Shown here: positions 43,592 through 56,493 of the stretch, in pieces
How the letters are laid out: every line of letters starts with the position of its first letter
How positions within the stretch are numbered: position 1 is the stretch's first letter
Source of the DNA: Zanthoxylum bungeanum
Taxonomy: Eukaryota; Streptophyta; Magnoliopsida; Sapindales; Rutaceae
NCBI GenBank assembly: GCA_019454045.1
Contig: SKCR01036754.1
Location: forward strand, 124,001-188,000
Direction of reading: 5' to 3'
Length of the DNA: 64,000 bases
Made by a program: the position numbers and the translations under genes
Notes under the pieces: model-generated
Told to the model about the DNA's origin: nothing
The model's input: only the letters and a program-made list of their open reading frames with translations
The model's database searches: none

Positions 43592-46130
43592 TGTTGGGGC
43601 AGTTGTGGAACCCCTAGGTTCGGATCGGTGCCCCGGGCAGCGGAAATGGGTCTAACTCATGGATATCAAGTATGGGTGTAATTTTAAATCATTTAATGAA
43701 ATATTATATTCCAATATTTTAAATCATTTAATGAAATACTATATTCCATTACGTATAGGAAAAAACCGAGACTGAATCGGAGTCTGGAAGCTCCAGAATG
43801 AAGCAAAACAAAAAAACAGCGCGCGTCAAGGGCCTGAAGCGTGTGAAGTCCACGTGCTACAGTGCGTACACTACAGTGCGCGCGCGCGTACTGTAGCGCG
43901 ACCTGAACCCCCATTATTTTATATTTTTATTTGTTTACTTTGGATTTCAAAAGAACGGCTATCTGGAAAATTTCCAGAGAGCTGATGCTATTAGGGTCTA
44001 TTACCCTAATAGCTTCCGGTCTTCCCTAAACACTTCAAAAATACTCAAAATTAATTTTTAATTTCAAAACCAACATAAACACATGTTATAGAATAAAAAT
44101 CAAGTTTTTCAAAATATCAAATATTTTTACAAAACATAAATTTATTCTAAATACGCACTTCCGTAAATTTTGAATCCATTACACAAACCAAATTAGAATC
44201 CCAATAAGAAATATCTCGTGAACAATTCTAGGTCATCCAAAGGTGGTCAAATGATTCTAGAAGGGTAGCCATAACTCTAAGCTTTAATCTAGAGTTCCAA
44301 ACTCTAATTAATTGTTCCATGTCCAACATTAACATCTTTGACCTAATTACAAGCATGTTGTGTTTATACTTCTAAAGTATCATAACATAATTTATTAGCC
44401 TTATTTCAACATTAAGCCATGTGATCATGCATCTAATACACAAATAAACATAGTTTAGGAGAAGATCAAACATTACCTAGTAAGCTTGATGCAAGATCCA
44501 ATCTACTTCTCATTTGTTGAAATTGTCGGAGAACCTCCAAGGTGTGCAAGCTCGACTTCAAGATCTAATCTTGATTTCCAACGCAAGCTTCACTTCACTT
44601 CAAGATCTAATCTTGAATTCTCCTTAATGAAATGTTTTAGAGACCTCACAAGATTCTCTAAGCACTTCTATAACTTAGACTAATTTCTCTAAGAATTTGC
44701 TTGTATTTTTACTTGTAATTAAAACCTTCCTAAAGCTTGCTATTTATAGCAAAACTTAGGTAATTTTTAATTAATAAAAGTTGTAATCAACTTTTAAGTG
44801 GGCTTAATCTAATTTTTCCAAATATGTATAATTAGGTGTGACTAATCTCCATTGTCTCCCACTTTAATTTAATCCAATTAAATCAAGCCAATGATTAGGA
44901 AATGGATTAGTTAAATGTTTGCCACCTTGATTTAATCCAATTAAATCAAGCCAAAACCACCTATTATTACATACTTACAATTACCATAATATCCTCAAAT
45001 GGTAGAGATAATTATGATTTTACAATTAAGCCCTTGTGTAATTATTGAATTAATCCAATTAATCCAATTAAGTCAAAGTAAATAATCAATGTTATCCAAT
45101 AACACTTGATTATCTTAGTTGATAATTATAATATCGAATATTATCTTTTATCAATATTAATCGGCTACCCAAGTGTTCAACGAGTACACTTCATATTTGG
45201 ACTCTCTAAGTTCAGACACGTTCGTTATATAAGCCTGGCTAATATGTACGCAATTTGGCCACCTCTGAATTAATGAAGAACACTAACGACCTTTCTGAAC
45301 TATACAAGTCGAGGTCATCACATATGTTTAATAATCCCTCCGTCGTAAGCTATCCGAGTTGTGCTTAGGAAATATAGAATATACCGTCAAGTTTTCGAGG
45401 CGCACAACTCATGTCGACATGTCCACGATTCTTTACAACTGATGCGATCCACCTTAGGTGATCGGCTTTGGCCAAAGTCTTTAAGAATCGTGACTTTACT
45501 CACATGGATACCTAAACCACTTATGGTACATATACAGGCTGACAGATCCTATCTTGCTTCGCACTTGATTACTGAGTGCATCGGTCTACACCCAACGAAC
45601 ATCTAGAGGCTAGACCATGAAAGGTTTCTGACATACATGGCATCAAAGTGTGGATGATCTCACACTAAATCAATGCTATCCTATAGTCAAAGGATTATAT
45701 ATGCTACTCGACTCGAGGAGATTCCTATTGACGGTGGTGTGTACTTCTAACTATTAGGAATCACCTATGAGTCATTCAGTATTCGCTCCAACAAATACCC
45801 ACATGTCTATACGAGTTTCCAAAACTCATGGTACATCGCGTTAAACTATTGGAACTCCAATTCCAATATACGACATGTGCTAGTCTTCGAGGTTATAGGA
45901 ATTCGACCGTATTCCAAAACCAACGACTGGGACTATTTACTTTAAGAGTAGTTTACACGTAGTGTCAAGACTATTCTAAGGTCGATGTCATTCTTAGCAT
46001 ATCTATACATCAATTTAATACGCATAATGACAATACCATTAATAAGGTATGAAATGAAAAATATAGTTATTTTATTAATAAATAATAAAATGTACAAATC
46101 GGATTGGCACTCCAAGCACCAACTCCATCA
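43592..46130 (-). repeat. 3' LTR of family-B copia
   Basis: 2,539 bp. The minus strand starts TGATGGAGTTGG and ends GCCCCAACA. The TATA box is the complement of 44741-44748 (TATAAATA). A GC-rich block (43820-43905) contains CTACAGT...ACTGTAG inverted repeats around a GC run. Confidence 0.92.
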
Positions 46131-46142
46131 ATCTCCCACTTG
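46131..46142 (-). other. Polypurine tract of family-B copia
   Basis: The complement reads CAAGTGGGAGAT, directly before the 3' LTR: the standard copia tract. Confidence 0.88.
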
Positions 46143-46143
46143 C

Positions 46144-47409
46144 TTAGTGCCATTCAGGATGGTACCGTAGTCCTATCTCCTCCACATGTTTATCGAATAA
46201 AATAGGAGGTAAGGCCTTTGTAAGCGGGTCTGCTTTGTTGTCTTGTCCTTGAATCTTCAAGACCACTATGTCTTTTCGTTCAATAATCTCTCTAATTATG
46301 CGAAATTTCCTTTCCAGGTGTTTAGACTTGGAATGTGACCTCGGCTCCTTAGCATGCGTGATGGCTCCGTTTTTATCACAGTACAATGGGATTGAATCCG
46401 CAATATTAGGCACAATGCCAAGTTCTGTGATAAAATTCTATTCCAAACTACTTCTTTAGTATCTTCTGAAGCCGCTATAAATTCCGCCTCAGTGGTGGAA
46501 TCAGCCGTTGAGCCTTACTTTGAACAACGCCAGCTTACAGCACCACCATTAAGGGTAAATATGTAACATGATGTAGATTTTCTATCATCTGGATCTCCCT
46601 GGAAGTCGGAGTCTGTATAACCTTTAACTTGTAGCTCATCTTCTCCATATATCAGAAACTTATCCTTGGTGCCTTTAAGATACTTTAGGATATGTTTCAC
46701 GACTGTCCAATGATCATTACCCGGATCAGATTGATATCGGCTGGTCACACTGACGCCGAAACCGATGTCAGTTCTAGTACATAACATATCATACATTATA
46801 CTTCCAATACAAGAAGCATATGGCAAGTTAGACATCCTAACTCCCTCTTCCTCAGTTTGAGGTGTCATTTTCTCCGAAAGATGAATGCCATATCAGAAAT
46901 GTACATTTACTGCCTTGCAGTTGGTAAAACTGTACATTTCTAACATCTTGTCTATGTACGTCGATTGTGACAACCCTATAAGCTTCCTAACTCTATCTCG
47001 GTAGAGCCTTATACCTAGTATATAGGAAGCTTCACCATATCTTTCATGGAGAAGTTCTTGCAAAGGTAGGCTTTCACACTTTGCATCATTCCTATATCAT
47101 TTCCTATGATAAAGATGTCATCTACATACAATACTAGGAAAACTATCATGCTCCCACTAAATTTCGTATAAACACATGGTTCTTCATCATTTTTGATGAA
47201 TACAGATAATCTAATTATCTTATCAAAACAACGATTCCAGCTTTGGGATGCCTGTTTAAGTCTATAAATATACTTTTGGAGCTTCCAAACCAAGTTTGAA
47301 GTCTCACTGGATACGAAACCCTCTGGTTATTCCATATAGATATCCTCTTCAAGGAATCCATTTAGGAAAGCGGTTTTCACACCTATCTACCATATCTCAT
47401 AGTCGTGAT
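46144..47409 (-). pseudogene. RT (3' part) and RNase H of family-B copia
   Basis: From right to left: an RT fragment with PFLNGFLEEDIYME-like text at the insertion edge; 47293-47015 with LKQASQSWNRCFDKIIRLS and the intact catalytic box YVDD (complement of 47117-47128); 46868-46515 with SNLPYASCIGSIMYDMLCTR and GDPDDRKSTSCYIFTLNGGA; 46413-46144 with HSKSKHLERKFRIIREI and ADPLTKALPPILFD. Breaks lie at about 47013, 46513 and 46440. Catalytic Asp pairs of RT survive. Confidence 0.9.
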
Positions 47410-47414
47410 ATGCA
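47410..47414. repeat. Target duplication of nested family-A copia, left
   Basis: ATGCA, repeated exactly at 56489-56493. Confidence 0.95.
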
Positions 47415-49326
47415 TGTTGGACAATTATGACACATATCATCACTATTTGTACAGAACATGGTGTTGTTGTACAAATTAACTACGTAACAAAGGAAATTGC
47501 TCTTTTATCATTTGTAATTGGATTACTGGGATATATAAATGATAAAAGTCCATATGATTAGTTCCGAATTAATAAGATATAAGACATTATTAATCCACTA
47601 AGGTTTAATCATTAAATATCCCTAGTCGTAGTATTATCGAGATTGGACATCGATAATGCGTAATAGACTAGTATTGCACTTGTACGTGTTATGGAAGCAT
47701 AATGGCATAGTTCTCATATATTTGGGTATTGGATAATCATGCAAGTGTAATAGGAGGTTGTGTTTACCGATGGTACAGAAACAGCTTCGCTCTGGATAGA
47801 CCCCTCGGAATTCCATTGGTAGTATGACTATGTGTCTATGGAAGTCTGAATCAGGGTAGATATATTTGGTCTTAACCTGAGACTTGCATCGCTAATACTT
47901 GCGACAATCAATATACTTTGGTTTTGGTCGTCCGGGGCTTTAACAGGTTCTGTATACGCCTCTTCTGGGTATATTGAGAATCATAGTGTATTGGGTGTGA
48001 TGTCAAGATGGAAGTATCACTTCAGTCATATGGAGATGATGATCACGTAGGATACAGAACTAGTACTCTTAAGTACTGCAGTCATCGGGATAATATGACT
48101 AGGTCATGATTATCCGATTAAAGAGACTAGTTACCAGAGATCTGATATGTGCTTCGTACGAGGCATACACAATTCCAGCCCCAGGCCTAGCATGTGACAT
48201 CCGATACTGGATCGTAATACGCAATACTACGTATACTACGCCTGACACAGATTATATATTCCTTAAAGAATATTTCTGGAGAATTGGGTAGACACGGTGC
48301 TTTGCTAGAAGCCAACCATGTCTTGTAAATCGGTAAAAATGCGGTACGGGGTACGCACGTATTCATATAGTCCGATAACTTGATTTATTGCCAACATATC
48401 CAAAGATCTCATGGGTCGCTTCCCGAAGATTCACCGATGACGTATGACTCGAACATAATTAATCTGGGATTAATTAAAAGAGAGAGAAAATTAATCTATG
48501 AGTAATTACGGAGAATTTTATTTGAGATAAAATTCAATTAATAGAGAGAGAACGATTAATTTGGAATTAATTGATAAAATACTATATTCGATATATTAAA
48601 TGAAATTAGATTTCATAACGGAATTAAAATTAGATTTTAATTCGGGCGAACGAATTAATTTAGAATTAATTCGCGAGCGACTTTAATAGTAATTTTGTTA
48701 GGCATAATTATTTAATTAAATTTGATTTAATTAAGTCGCAACGGAAAAATTCGTTAATTCGGAATTAATGAACCCGAGCCCGTAATGTGTTTACGGCTCC
48801 ACTCGGATTTTGAATTTAAGTGGTACCCGCACAAGTCACATCACATAGTCTATCTCATCACCTTTTGGTTGATGGAAGTAGTTAGATTTGATGGTAACTT
48901 GTTTCTTACACAAGTGTCAAGTTTGATTGAATTTTACCAAATATTTGATTTTGGTATATCATTTTGAATTTTGGAAAATCAAAACACATTACACAAAATC
49001 ACTCTCTCTCCCCCAATTCCTTACTTGGGCGTGAACTTCATGCTTTTCTTTCTTTTTTTGGGCGTGAACCTAGGGTTCATTTCCTTTGGTTTTTGATTCA
49101 AAATCAACAATGCTAGCACGTCAAAGGAGTCATACAAAGGTGTTAGGGACACTAATCCATGAGTTTGGAATTCAAGGACAAGCTTGGAGCAACTTCCATG
49201 GAGGCAAAATTTTTGTTGTCTACACATCCTTAGCCGATCAAAGTGAGTACTTTCCGCTATCTTACTTTGTTGATTCACACCATTTTATGCTTAATATGAT
49301 CTTGGTTTGACCTTAGAAACCCAACA
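47415..49326 (+). repeat. 5' LTR of A'
   Basis: TGTTGGACAA to ACCCAACA, followed by ATGGTATCAGAGCC. ORFs 48106-48291, 48785-48967 and 49086-49310 recur in all LTR copies and are not genes. Confidence 0.93.
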
Positions 49327-49327
49327 A

Positions 49328-49339
49328 TGGTATCAGAGC
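49328..49339 (+). other. Primer-binding site of A'
   Basis: TGGTATCAGAGC, exact match to the initiator tRNA-Met 3' end complement, one base after the LTR. Confidence 0.95.
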
Positions 49340-52060
49340 CTGAATTAAACATGAAATGAAATTAGGGTTCTTAATCTCGAATTTGGGTATTTTTGATTTG
49401 AGCATGATTTGATCAAATTGTTTGTTTGAGTATGCTTAGATAATGTTAATTTAGAGTTATACATGATCAATTTGATGAAAAATTAATTGGATTAATTTTC
49501 CCCAATTCATTAGGCTTGGCCAAATAGACTTGGAACCCTTAGCTCGTGGTGATTTTGATTTTTTAGACCATTGGATGAGTTTAAAATACATGGTTAAATT
49601 TATTTGTGATTTAATTGGATTGAAATCAAAATTAATGAAAAATTACCATGATTGCCGTGAGCTATTTGAGAGCATGTTGGATTGATTTTGCTTCAATTTG
49701 TGTTGGACATAAGTTGATTAATTAAAGCATGATTAATTAGTGTAATTGGTGTTTTGGAAATATTAATTTAACTAATTAATTATGGCTAATACACTTTAAT
49801 TAAATAATTGTGATATTTGGAATATTGTGATTAAATTAATTAGGCTTAATTTGGAATTGGGGTAAAAATGTTGTATTTGGGCTTAATGGGCTTGGTTGGG
49901 CCAATTTTGGTTTAGGATAATTGGTTGGATCCAATTGGGCCTAAAACCATTTCCATAAAGTCCAAATATAATAAATGGGCCTTTAAAATTTAATTGGGCC
50001 TAATGGGCCAAAATTGATTTTTGGCATAGGGTGATTCCTTATTGGGCTTTGGTTGCCAAAGCCCATGCCTTAATAAATTAATTGAAAGCCCATTGGACTC
50101 TAATTGAATAGTATTGGATACTAATTGGGCCTTTGAGACCCGTTGAGATTGGATTTGGAATCCAAGTCTAAAAGGAACATTTAAAGTGTAATGATTTAAT
50201 TTGGAATTAAATATAGAATTAGTATTGTATACAAATTAAATTGGATTTAAAATTGTAGTTCGATATAATTCAAGAATACGTACTTTGAGTACTCATTCTT
50301 AAACGAGTTGGACTCGCGCAAATCAAATCGTTGTTTGAACATTGGATGGTCATTAATTAAAGATTAATTAATTGGATTAGATTGATTGATAACATGCTTT
50401 GTGTGAATACGTGGATGTGATGTATGAATAATGTATATCAGATGGATATTAGATGGGTGAGGGCAATTTTGGAAATTGTTGTAATAAATTTAGAATTTAT
50501 TAAATTGGACCTGTGTGTCCAGTCTTTATCTCTCGATTCTTTGTAATTCTCTTCTCACCTATTCTCCTCAATGTAAATGAGATTTCTTTAGAAGTGTTAT
50601 GTAATTGGGTAGAAGTAAGAATAATGCTAGTCGGGGAGAGGAAATGGAGTGATTTTTTCTAGGAACAATTTGTTAGATATCCATCCGCATATCATTATTA
50701 ATTTATTTACCGCGCCTTATTATGCTTTTAGAATGCATGCTTAAGGGTCTATGATGAGACCTAATCAAAGATAATTAATTGGTTGCCAATTACGCGAAAA
50801 AACCCTCAACAAATATTAAGCGTTTTCCTTCCATTGAGTGATTCATTATCAAGATCCAAGATTGGCACTGGTTTGTTGGCCAAAGTCAAGACCTTTGTCC
50901 ATCGCGGATGTGTTTGAATCATGAAGGCTTTGTTCCATATCACATGTCTTATCCAAGTTGTGATTTGTTGGCCAAAGTCAAGATCACTTCTTGTCCATCG
51001 ACATCGATTATGAAGTTTTCCAAAGTCAATGGGTCCTGCTTAACTGGAATCATTAAGCTTGTTGTGCCAAAGCCAAGGCTTAGTTGATTCAGAGGAAAAG
51101 GTTAGGAAAATATATTGGATATATGACATATATATTATATATATGTTTTGGACTGGAGGTCCACCTATTGGATCTAGGAATTGGATGAGATCCAATTGAT
51201 CTTAGAGATCTACCTAGTTAAGTTTCATACAACTTGTTGGCCAAAGTCAAGATTGTGTGCTATTTAACGGGATTCTTGCCCACTAGGAAACTAGGTTTCC
51301 CGAGTACTTCATAGAGGGTTAGAGGCTCGCCGAAAAATAGTGGGAGGCAAATATTAAATTTTCAATTTCGTTTAGATACTTGCCAATACGCGCTCATTTC
51401 ATTTTTCGTCATTATTTAAATATATATTAGTTGGACTAATATTTAATTGTTGTTTTAAATTAAACAGTTAGACTGTATTCAAACTACTTCATTTATAGTT
51501 GATTATATAATTGGGTTATAGTAATCAATATATTTGAATTTAACCAATCAAATTATACTTGATTATATAGTTAGACTATAGTAATCATTATATTCAATTG
51601 TACCCGAAATCGTTGATTGGATAGTTGGACTATTGGAATCAAGATAACTGAAAGATTAGCGTTTAGAACATAATCCTGGGTGAAAATGTCTTTAAACAGC
51701 TTTAATTTTCAGATTGGGAATAGAACCTCAGGATAGTCCTGGGAACTGAGAAGTTACTCTATTTGATAGAGCAACCTCTCGGGCCTAAAGCCCGGAGTTG
51801 AGCGAATAGTAGAGCATGAGCTTTGAAAGACTCATGGTGATGATAACTTTAGTGCTCAATCCTTTATGCTTGATGCAATGACACTTTAATTTCGTTGTCA
51901 AAAACTAAATGATTAGATCTTTATACCATGATGTTGAAATTAAAAGATCTTCATAGATCTATTCTTAGATCTTAGATGTGAATAACAATATTTATATTTT
52001 GAATATAAGCAAATCTCATACATATGACATTACAAATAAATAGCTCAAACTGAATTAATC
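49340..52060 (+). other. A' leader and unrecognised gag region
   Basis: 2.7 kb with no clear gag. 49360-50250 is AT-rich with many TGGGCC/GGGCTT words. 50873-51252 holds four copies of a TTGTTGGCCAAAGTCAAGA motif (50873, 50965, a variant near 51055, and 51234). If gag exists here it is too decayed to see. Confidence 0.5.
50873..51252 (+). repeat. Interspersed TTGTTGGCCAAAGTCAAGA motif
   Basis: Near-identical 19-mers at 50873-50891, 50965-50983 and 51234-51252, with a variant (TTGTTGTGCCAAAGCCAAGG) near 51055-51074. The first two are each followed within 15 bp by TTGTCCATCG. Confidence 0.8.
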
Positions 52061-52064
52061 AGAT

Positions 52065-54280
52065 GAGACTTATTTGTGGCATTGTTGTCTGGGACACATT
52101 AACAATACTCGTATATCCACACTTTCGAAGAGTGGGTACTAGGACGGATTTGATTCTAATTCAAATGATGTCTACGAATCTAGTTTATTAGGCAAAATTC
52201 CTAAAACACCTTTGACTTGGTAGAAGTACAAGTGCCACCGATCTGTTAGCCCTCGTTCATAGTGACGTAAGTGGGCCCATATCTAGCTAGGCTAGAGGTG
52301 GATAGGAATACTTCGTAACCTTTACGGATGTGGCATCGCGTTATGGTTATCTGTTTCTTGTGAAACAAAATCAGAAACTTTTGATAAATTCAAAGAGTTT
52401 CGACAAGAAGTATAAAAACAGACCGGCAAGAGTATTAAAACATCACGATTGGACTGTGATGGAGATACTTGAGCAATAAGTTTCTCGATTATTTCAAGAG
52501 TATATCATTCTTTCATAGTGGACCCCTCCCGGAACACCTCAATTTGACGGTGTTTACGAACAGAGAAACCGAACTTTGTTGGACATGGTGAGGTTAATGA
52601 TGAGTCGCTCTGAGCTACCATTTTCCTTCTAGGGATACGCATTAAACAGTGCAATACTTAATTTGAATAAGGTTCCATGAAAATCTGTTAGACATACTTC
52701 ATATTAGATATGAACAAAAAAGAAACTAGGTTTCTCATTCCCTAGGATTTTGGAATGCTAGGCATGTAAATGTTTGGATGATACCAAAACTGAAACCCAA
52801 ATCGGATAAGTGCCTAATTTGTAATTGGTTGTCCTAGGGAAACCAAAGTATATTACTTATACAACTCACAAGAGAACAATGTAATTGTTGCTTTCCATGC
52901 GGTTTTCTTAAGAGGAATACCTATATGCAGTGGTAAGTGGGAAGAAAGTAAAACTCAATGAAAATCAGAGTAATACTATTCCAGGCACCGAGTCCTCATG
53001 GAACACAAACAGTTCATCAGGGATGAAATGTACCACAATCTTCAAATACACAAGAACCGTGCAAGTCGGAGAGAGTCAGAAAACAACCTGGGAGTTATGG
53101 GTTTTTGATCTCACCTCATTAAGATGTCAATCTTATTGAGAAAGACGAACCAGCTACATATGAGGAAGTGATACAAGTTATCGACTCCCTATTATGGCAA
53201 AGTGCCATGAAGTCCGAAATGGATTCCATGTATACCAACCAAGTTTAGACACTGGTTGATGTACCGGAAGGCATTGTGCCTATTGGTACTATATGAGTCT
53301 TCAAGGAAGACAAGCATGGATGACAACATACAAACGTACAAAGCTAGGCTTGTGGAAAAAGGGTATCGTCATCAACATGGTGTTGATTACGACGAAACCT
53401 TTTAACCGTTGCCATGATTAAATCCATTCGGATGATGCTTGCTAATGCTACATATTTCATTTATGAAATATGGCAGCTGAACGTCAAAACTGCTTTCCTT
53501 AACGGAAACCTTTTGGAGGATATTTACAACATCATGAGGTTTTGTCATACCAAATACATGCAAACAAGGTTTGCAAGTTAAATCTATCCATTTATGGATT
53601 GAAGCAAGCATTGGTTCTTGAAACCAACGTTTTGATGATATCATAATGGTATATGACTTCAGTCAAAACGATAATGATTCTTGTGTATATAAGAAGGTTA
53701 GTGGGAGCGCACTGACAATGATTGTCCTATATAATGATGATATATCATTTCTTGGAAATGAAATTCCTATAATAAAATCGGTGAAAGCTTGGCTTTCATG
53801 AAAAATCTCCGTAGACTACTTGGGAGAGACAACCTTTATTCTTGGAATAAGGATCTACTGGGATAGATCTAAAAGTTGTTGGCACTCTCCGAGAACTCAT
53901 ACATTGAAAAATATGTATGTGACCTGGTGTCTCATATGCTTTGAACATAAGGAGTCACAATCAGGCCAATCCAAGTGATGGTCACTGGATTGATGTTAAG
54001 AACATCCTTAAGTATCTTAGATAAACTAAGGATGCTTTCTTAAGCTATGGAGAATGAGAACTTGAAGTGACTGGGTTCACCGTTGCAAGTTTCCAAACCA
54101 ACAAAAATGACTATAAGTCGACATAAGGGTACTATATAGTTTGAATAACGGAACAGTGAGCTGGAAATCTTCCAAGCAAGATACTGTTGCCGAATAAACA
54201 ATAAAAGCGGAATAATGCTGCAGCTGAGGCAGTAAAAGAAGCATCTTGGATCTATATAATCCTAATTGGATTAGGTATAG
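52065..54280 (+). pseudogene. Copia pol of A', heavily decayed
   Basis: In order: pre-integrase zinc region near 52071 (GHINN-like text); integrase core at about 52240-52620 (LVHSDVSGPIS; FVTFTDVASRYGYLF; GTPQFDGVYEQRNRTLLDMV); RT from about 53180 (KARLVEKGYRHQHGVDYDET; QLNVKTAFLNGNLLEDIY), with the polymerase box altered from YVDD to YNDD near 53728-53739; RNase H remnants at 54140-54280 (GTVSWKSSKQDTVAE; AVKEASWIYI). Every segment has stops or shifts; no long frame survives. The protein cannot be made. Confidence 0.85.
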
Positions 54281-54539
54281 TTCTGTTAGCGGTTGAGCTA
54301 GGCTACAGTACAGGCTAAAGAATTAATGGTCTCATCAACGATACAAGTATGTACTTCAAATGATTTCATCTGATTCATCGGATCATACATTGTAGCAATG
54401 TGATGATCGTATAAATCGCATAAGATGATAACCTTGCAAATCCGCTGACGAAAGCTGTTTCTCAGCAGAAGTTTGAGCGACCCGTACATAGTTCAGGTGT
54501 AGGACACTTGAGTGATTGACTATAGGCTAAGTGGGAGAT
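54281..54539 (+). other. A' 3' end and polypurine tract
   Basis: Decayed RNase H C-terminus, then AAGTGGGAGAT at about 54529-54539 directly before the LTR. Confidence 0.8.
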
Positions 54540-56488
54540 TGTTGGACAATTATGACCCATAGCATCACTATTTGTACAGAACATGGTGTTGTTGTACAAA
54601 TTGACTATGTAACAAAGGAAATTGCTCTTTTATCATTTGTAATTGGATTACTGGGATATATAAATGATAAAAGTCCATATGATTAGTTCCGGATTAATAA
54701 GATATGAGAAAGTATTAATCCACTAAGGTTTAATCATTAAATATACCTAGTCGTAGTATTATTGAGATTGGACATCGATAATGCGAAATAGACTAGTATT
54801 GCACTTGTCCGTGTTATGGGAGCATAACGACATAGTTCTCATATATTTGGGTATTGGATACTCATGCAAGTGTAATAAGAGGCTGTGTTTATCGATGGCA
54901 CGGAAACAGCTTCGCTCTGGATAGACCCCTCAAAATTCCATTGGTAGTATGACTATGTGTCTATGGAAGTCCGAATCAGGGTAGGTGTATTTGGACTTAA
55001 CCTGATACTTGCATCGCTAATACTTGCGACAATCAATATACTTTGGTTTTGGTGGTCCGGGGCTTTAACAGGTTCTGTGTACGCCTCTTCTGGGTATATT
55101 GAGAATCGTAGTGTATTGGGTGTGATGTCAAGATTGAAGTATCACTTCAGTCATATGGAGATGATGATCACGTAGGATACGGAACTAGTTTTTTTCAGTA
55201 CTGCAGTCATCGAGATAGTATGACTAGGTCATGATTATCCGATTAAAGAGACTAGTTACCAGAGATCCGATATGTGCTTCGTACGGGGCGTACATAATTC
55301 CAACCCCAGGCCTAGCATGTGACATCCGATACTGGATCGTAATACGCAATACTACGTATATTACGCCTGACACAAATTATATATTCCTTAAAGAATATTT
55401 CTGGATAATTGGGTAGACACGGTGCTTTGCTAGAAGCCAACCATGTCTTGTAAATCGGTAAAAATGTGGTATGGGGTACGCACGTATTCAGATAGTCCGA
55501 TAACCGGATTTACTGCCAACATATCCAGAGATCTCATGGGTCACTTCCCGAAGATTCACCGATGACGTATGACTCGAACATAATTAATCTGAGATTAATT
55601 AGAATAGAGAGAAAATTAATCTAGGATTAATTATGGAGAATTTTATCTGAGATAAAATTCAATTAATAGAGAGAGAACGATTAATTTGGAATTAATCGAT
55701 AAAATAATATATTCGATATATTAAATAAAATTAGATTTCATAACGGAATTAAATTTAGATTTTAATTCGGGTGAACGAATTAATTTAGAATTAATTCGCG
55801 AGCGACTTTAATAGTGATTTTGCTAGACATAATTATTTAATTAATTTTGATTTAATTAAGTTGCAACGAAAAAATTCGTTAATTCGGAATTAACGAACCC
55901 GAGCCCAGAATGTGTTTACGGCTCCACTCGGATTTTGAATTTAAGTGGGGCCCGCACAAGTCACATCACATAGTCTATCTCATCACCTTTTGGTTGATGG
56001 AAGTAGTTAGATTTGATGGTAACTTGTTTCTTACACAAGTGTCAAGTTTGATTGACTTTTACCAAATATTTAATTTTGGTATATCATTTTGATTTTTGGA
56101 AAATCAAAACACATTACACAAAATCACTCTCTCTCTCTCTCTCCCAATTCCTTACTTGGGCGTGAACTTCATGTTTTTCTTTCTTCTTTTGGGCGTGAAC
56201 CTAGGGTTCATTTCCTTTGATTTTTGATTCAAAATCAAAAATGCTAGCACGTCAAATGAGTCATACAAAGGTGTTAGGGACACTAATCCATGAGTTTGGA
56301 ATTCAAGGACAAGCTTGGAAGCTCAACATACATCAAATGAGAAGCTTGGATCAACTTCCATGGAGGTAAAATTTTTATTGTCTACACATCCTTAGCCGAT
56401 CAAAGTGAGTACTTTCCGCTATCTTACTTTGTTGATTCACACCATTTTATGCTTAATATGATCTTGGTTTGACCTTAGAAACCCAACA
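54540..56488 (+). repeat. 3' LTR of A'
   Basis: 1,949 bp, same ends as the 5' LTR. Differences include a short extra segment near 56320 and a longer (TC)n run near 56128. Confidence 0.93.
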
Positions 56489-56493
56489 ATGCA
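56489..56493. repeat. Target duplication of A', right
   Basis: ATGCA, after which the family-B RT frame resumes (AMAKRIL on the complement). Confidence 0.95.

Larger units (their letters stand above)
47415..56488 (+). mobile_element. Nested family-A copia (A')
   Basis: 9,074 bp with LTRs of 1,912 and 1,949 bp (TGTTGGACAATTATGAC to GAAACCCAACA), a perfect ATGCA target duplication, an exact initiator-Met PBS and an AAGTGGGAGAT tract. It lies inside the RT gene of the minus-strand family-B copia. The LTRs differ at scattered sites, and pol is badly broken, so the copy may have been defective when it moved. Its LTR family is the one that ends the outer copy at 62457. Confidence 0.95.

Noticed and set aside
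47415..49326. Small conserved ORFs in the family-A LTR (for example 48106-48291 and its copy at 55231-55416)
   Set aside because: Conservation reflects LTR duplication; the third LTR copy (62457 onward) does not keep these frames, and no domain is visible.
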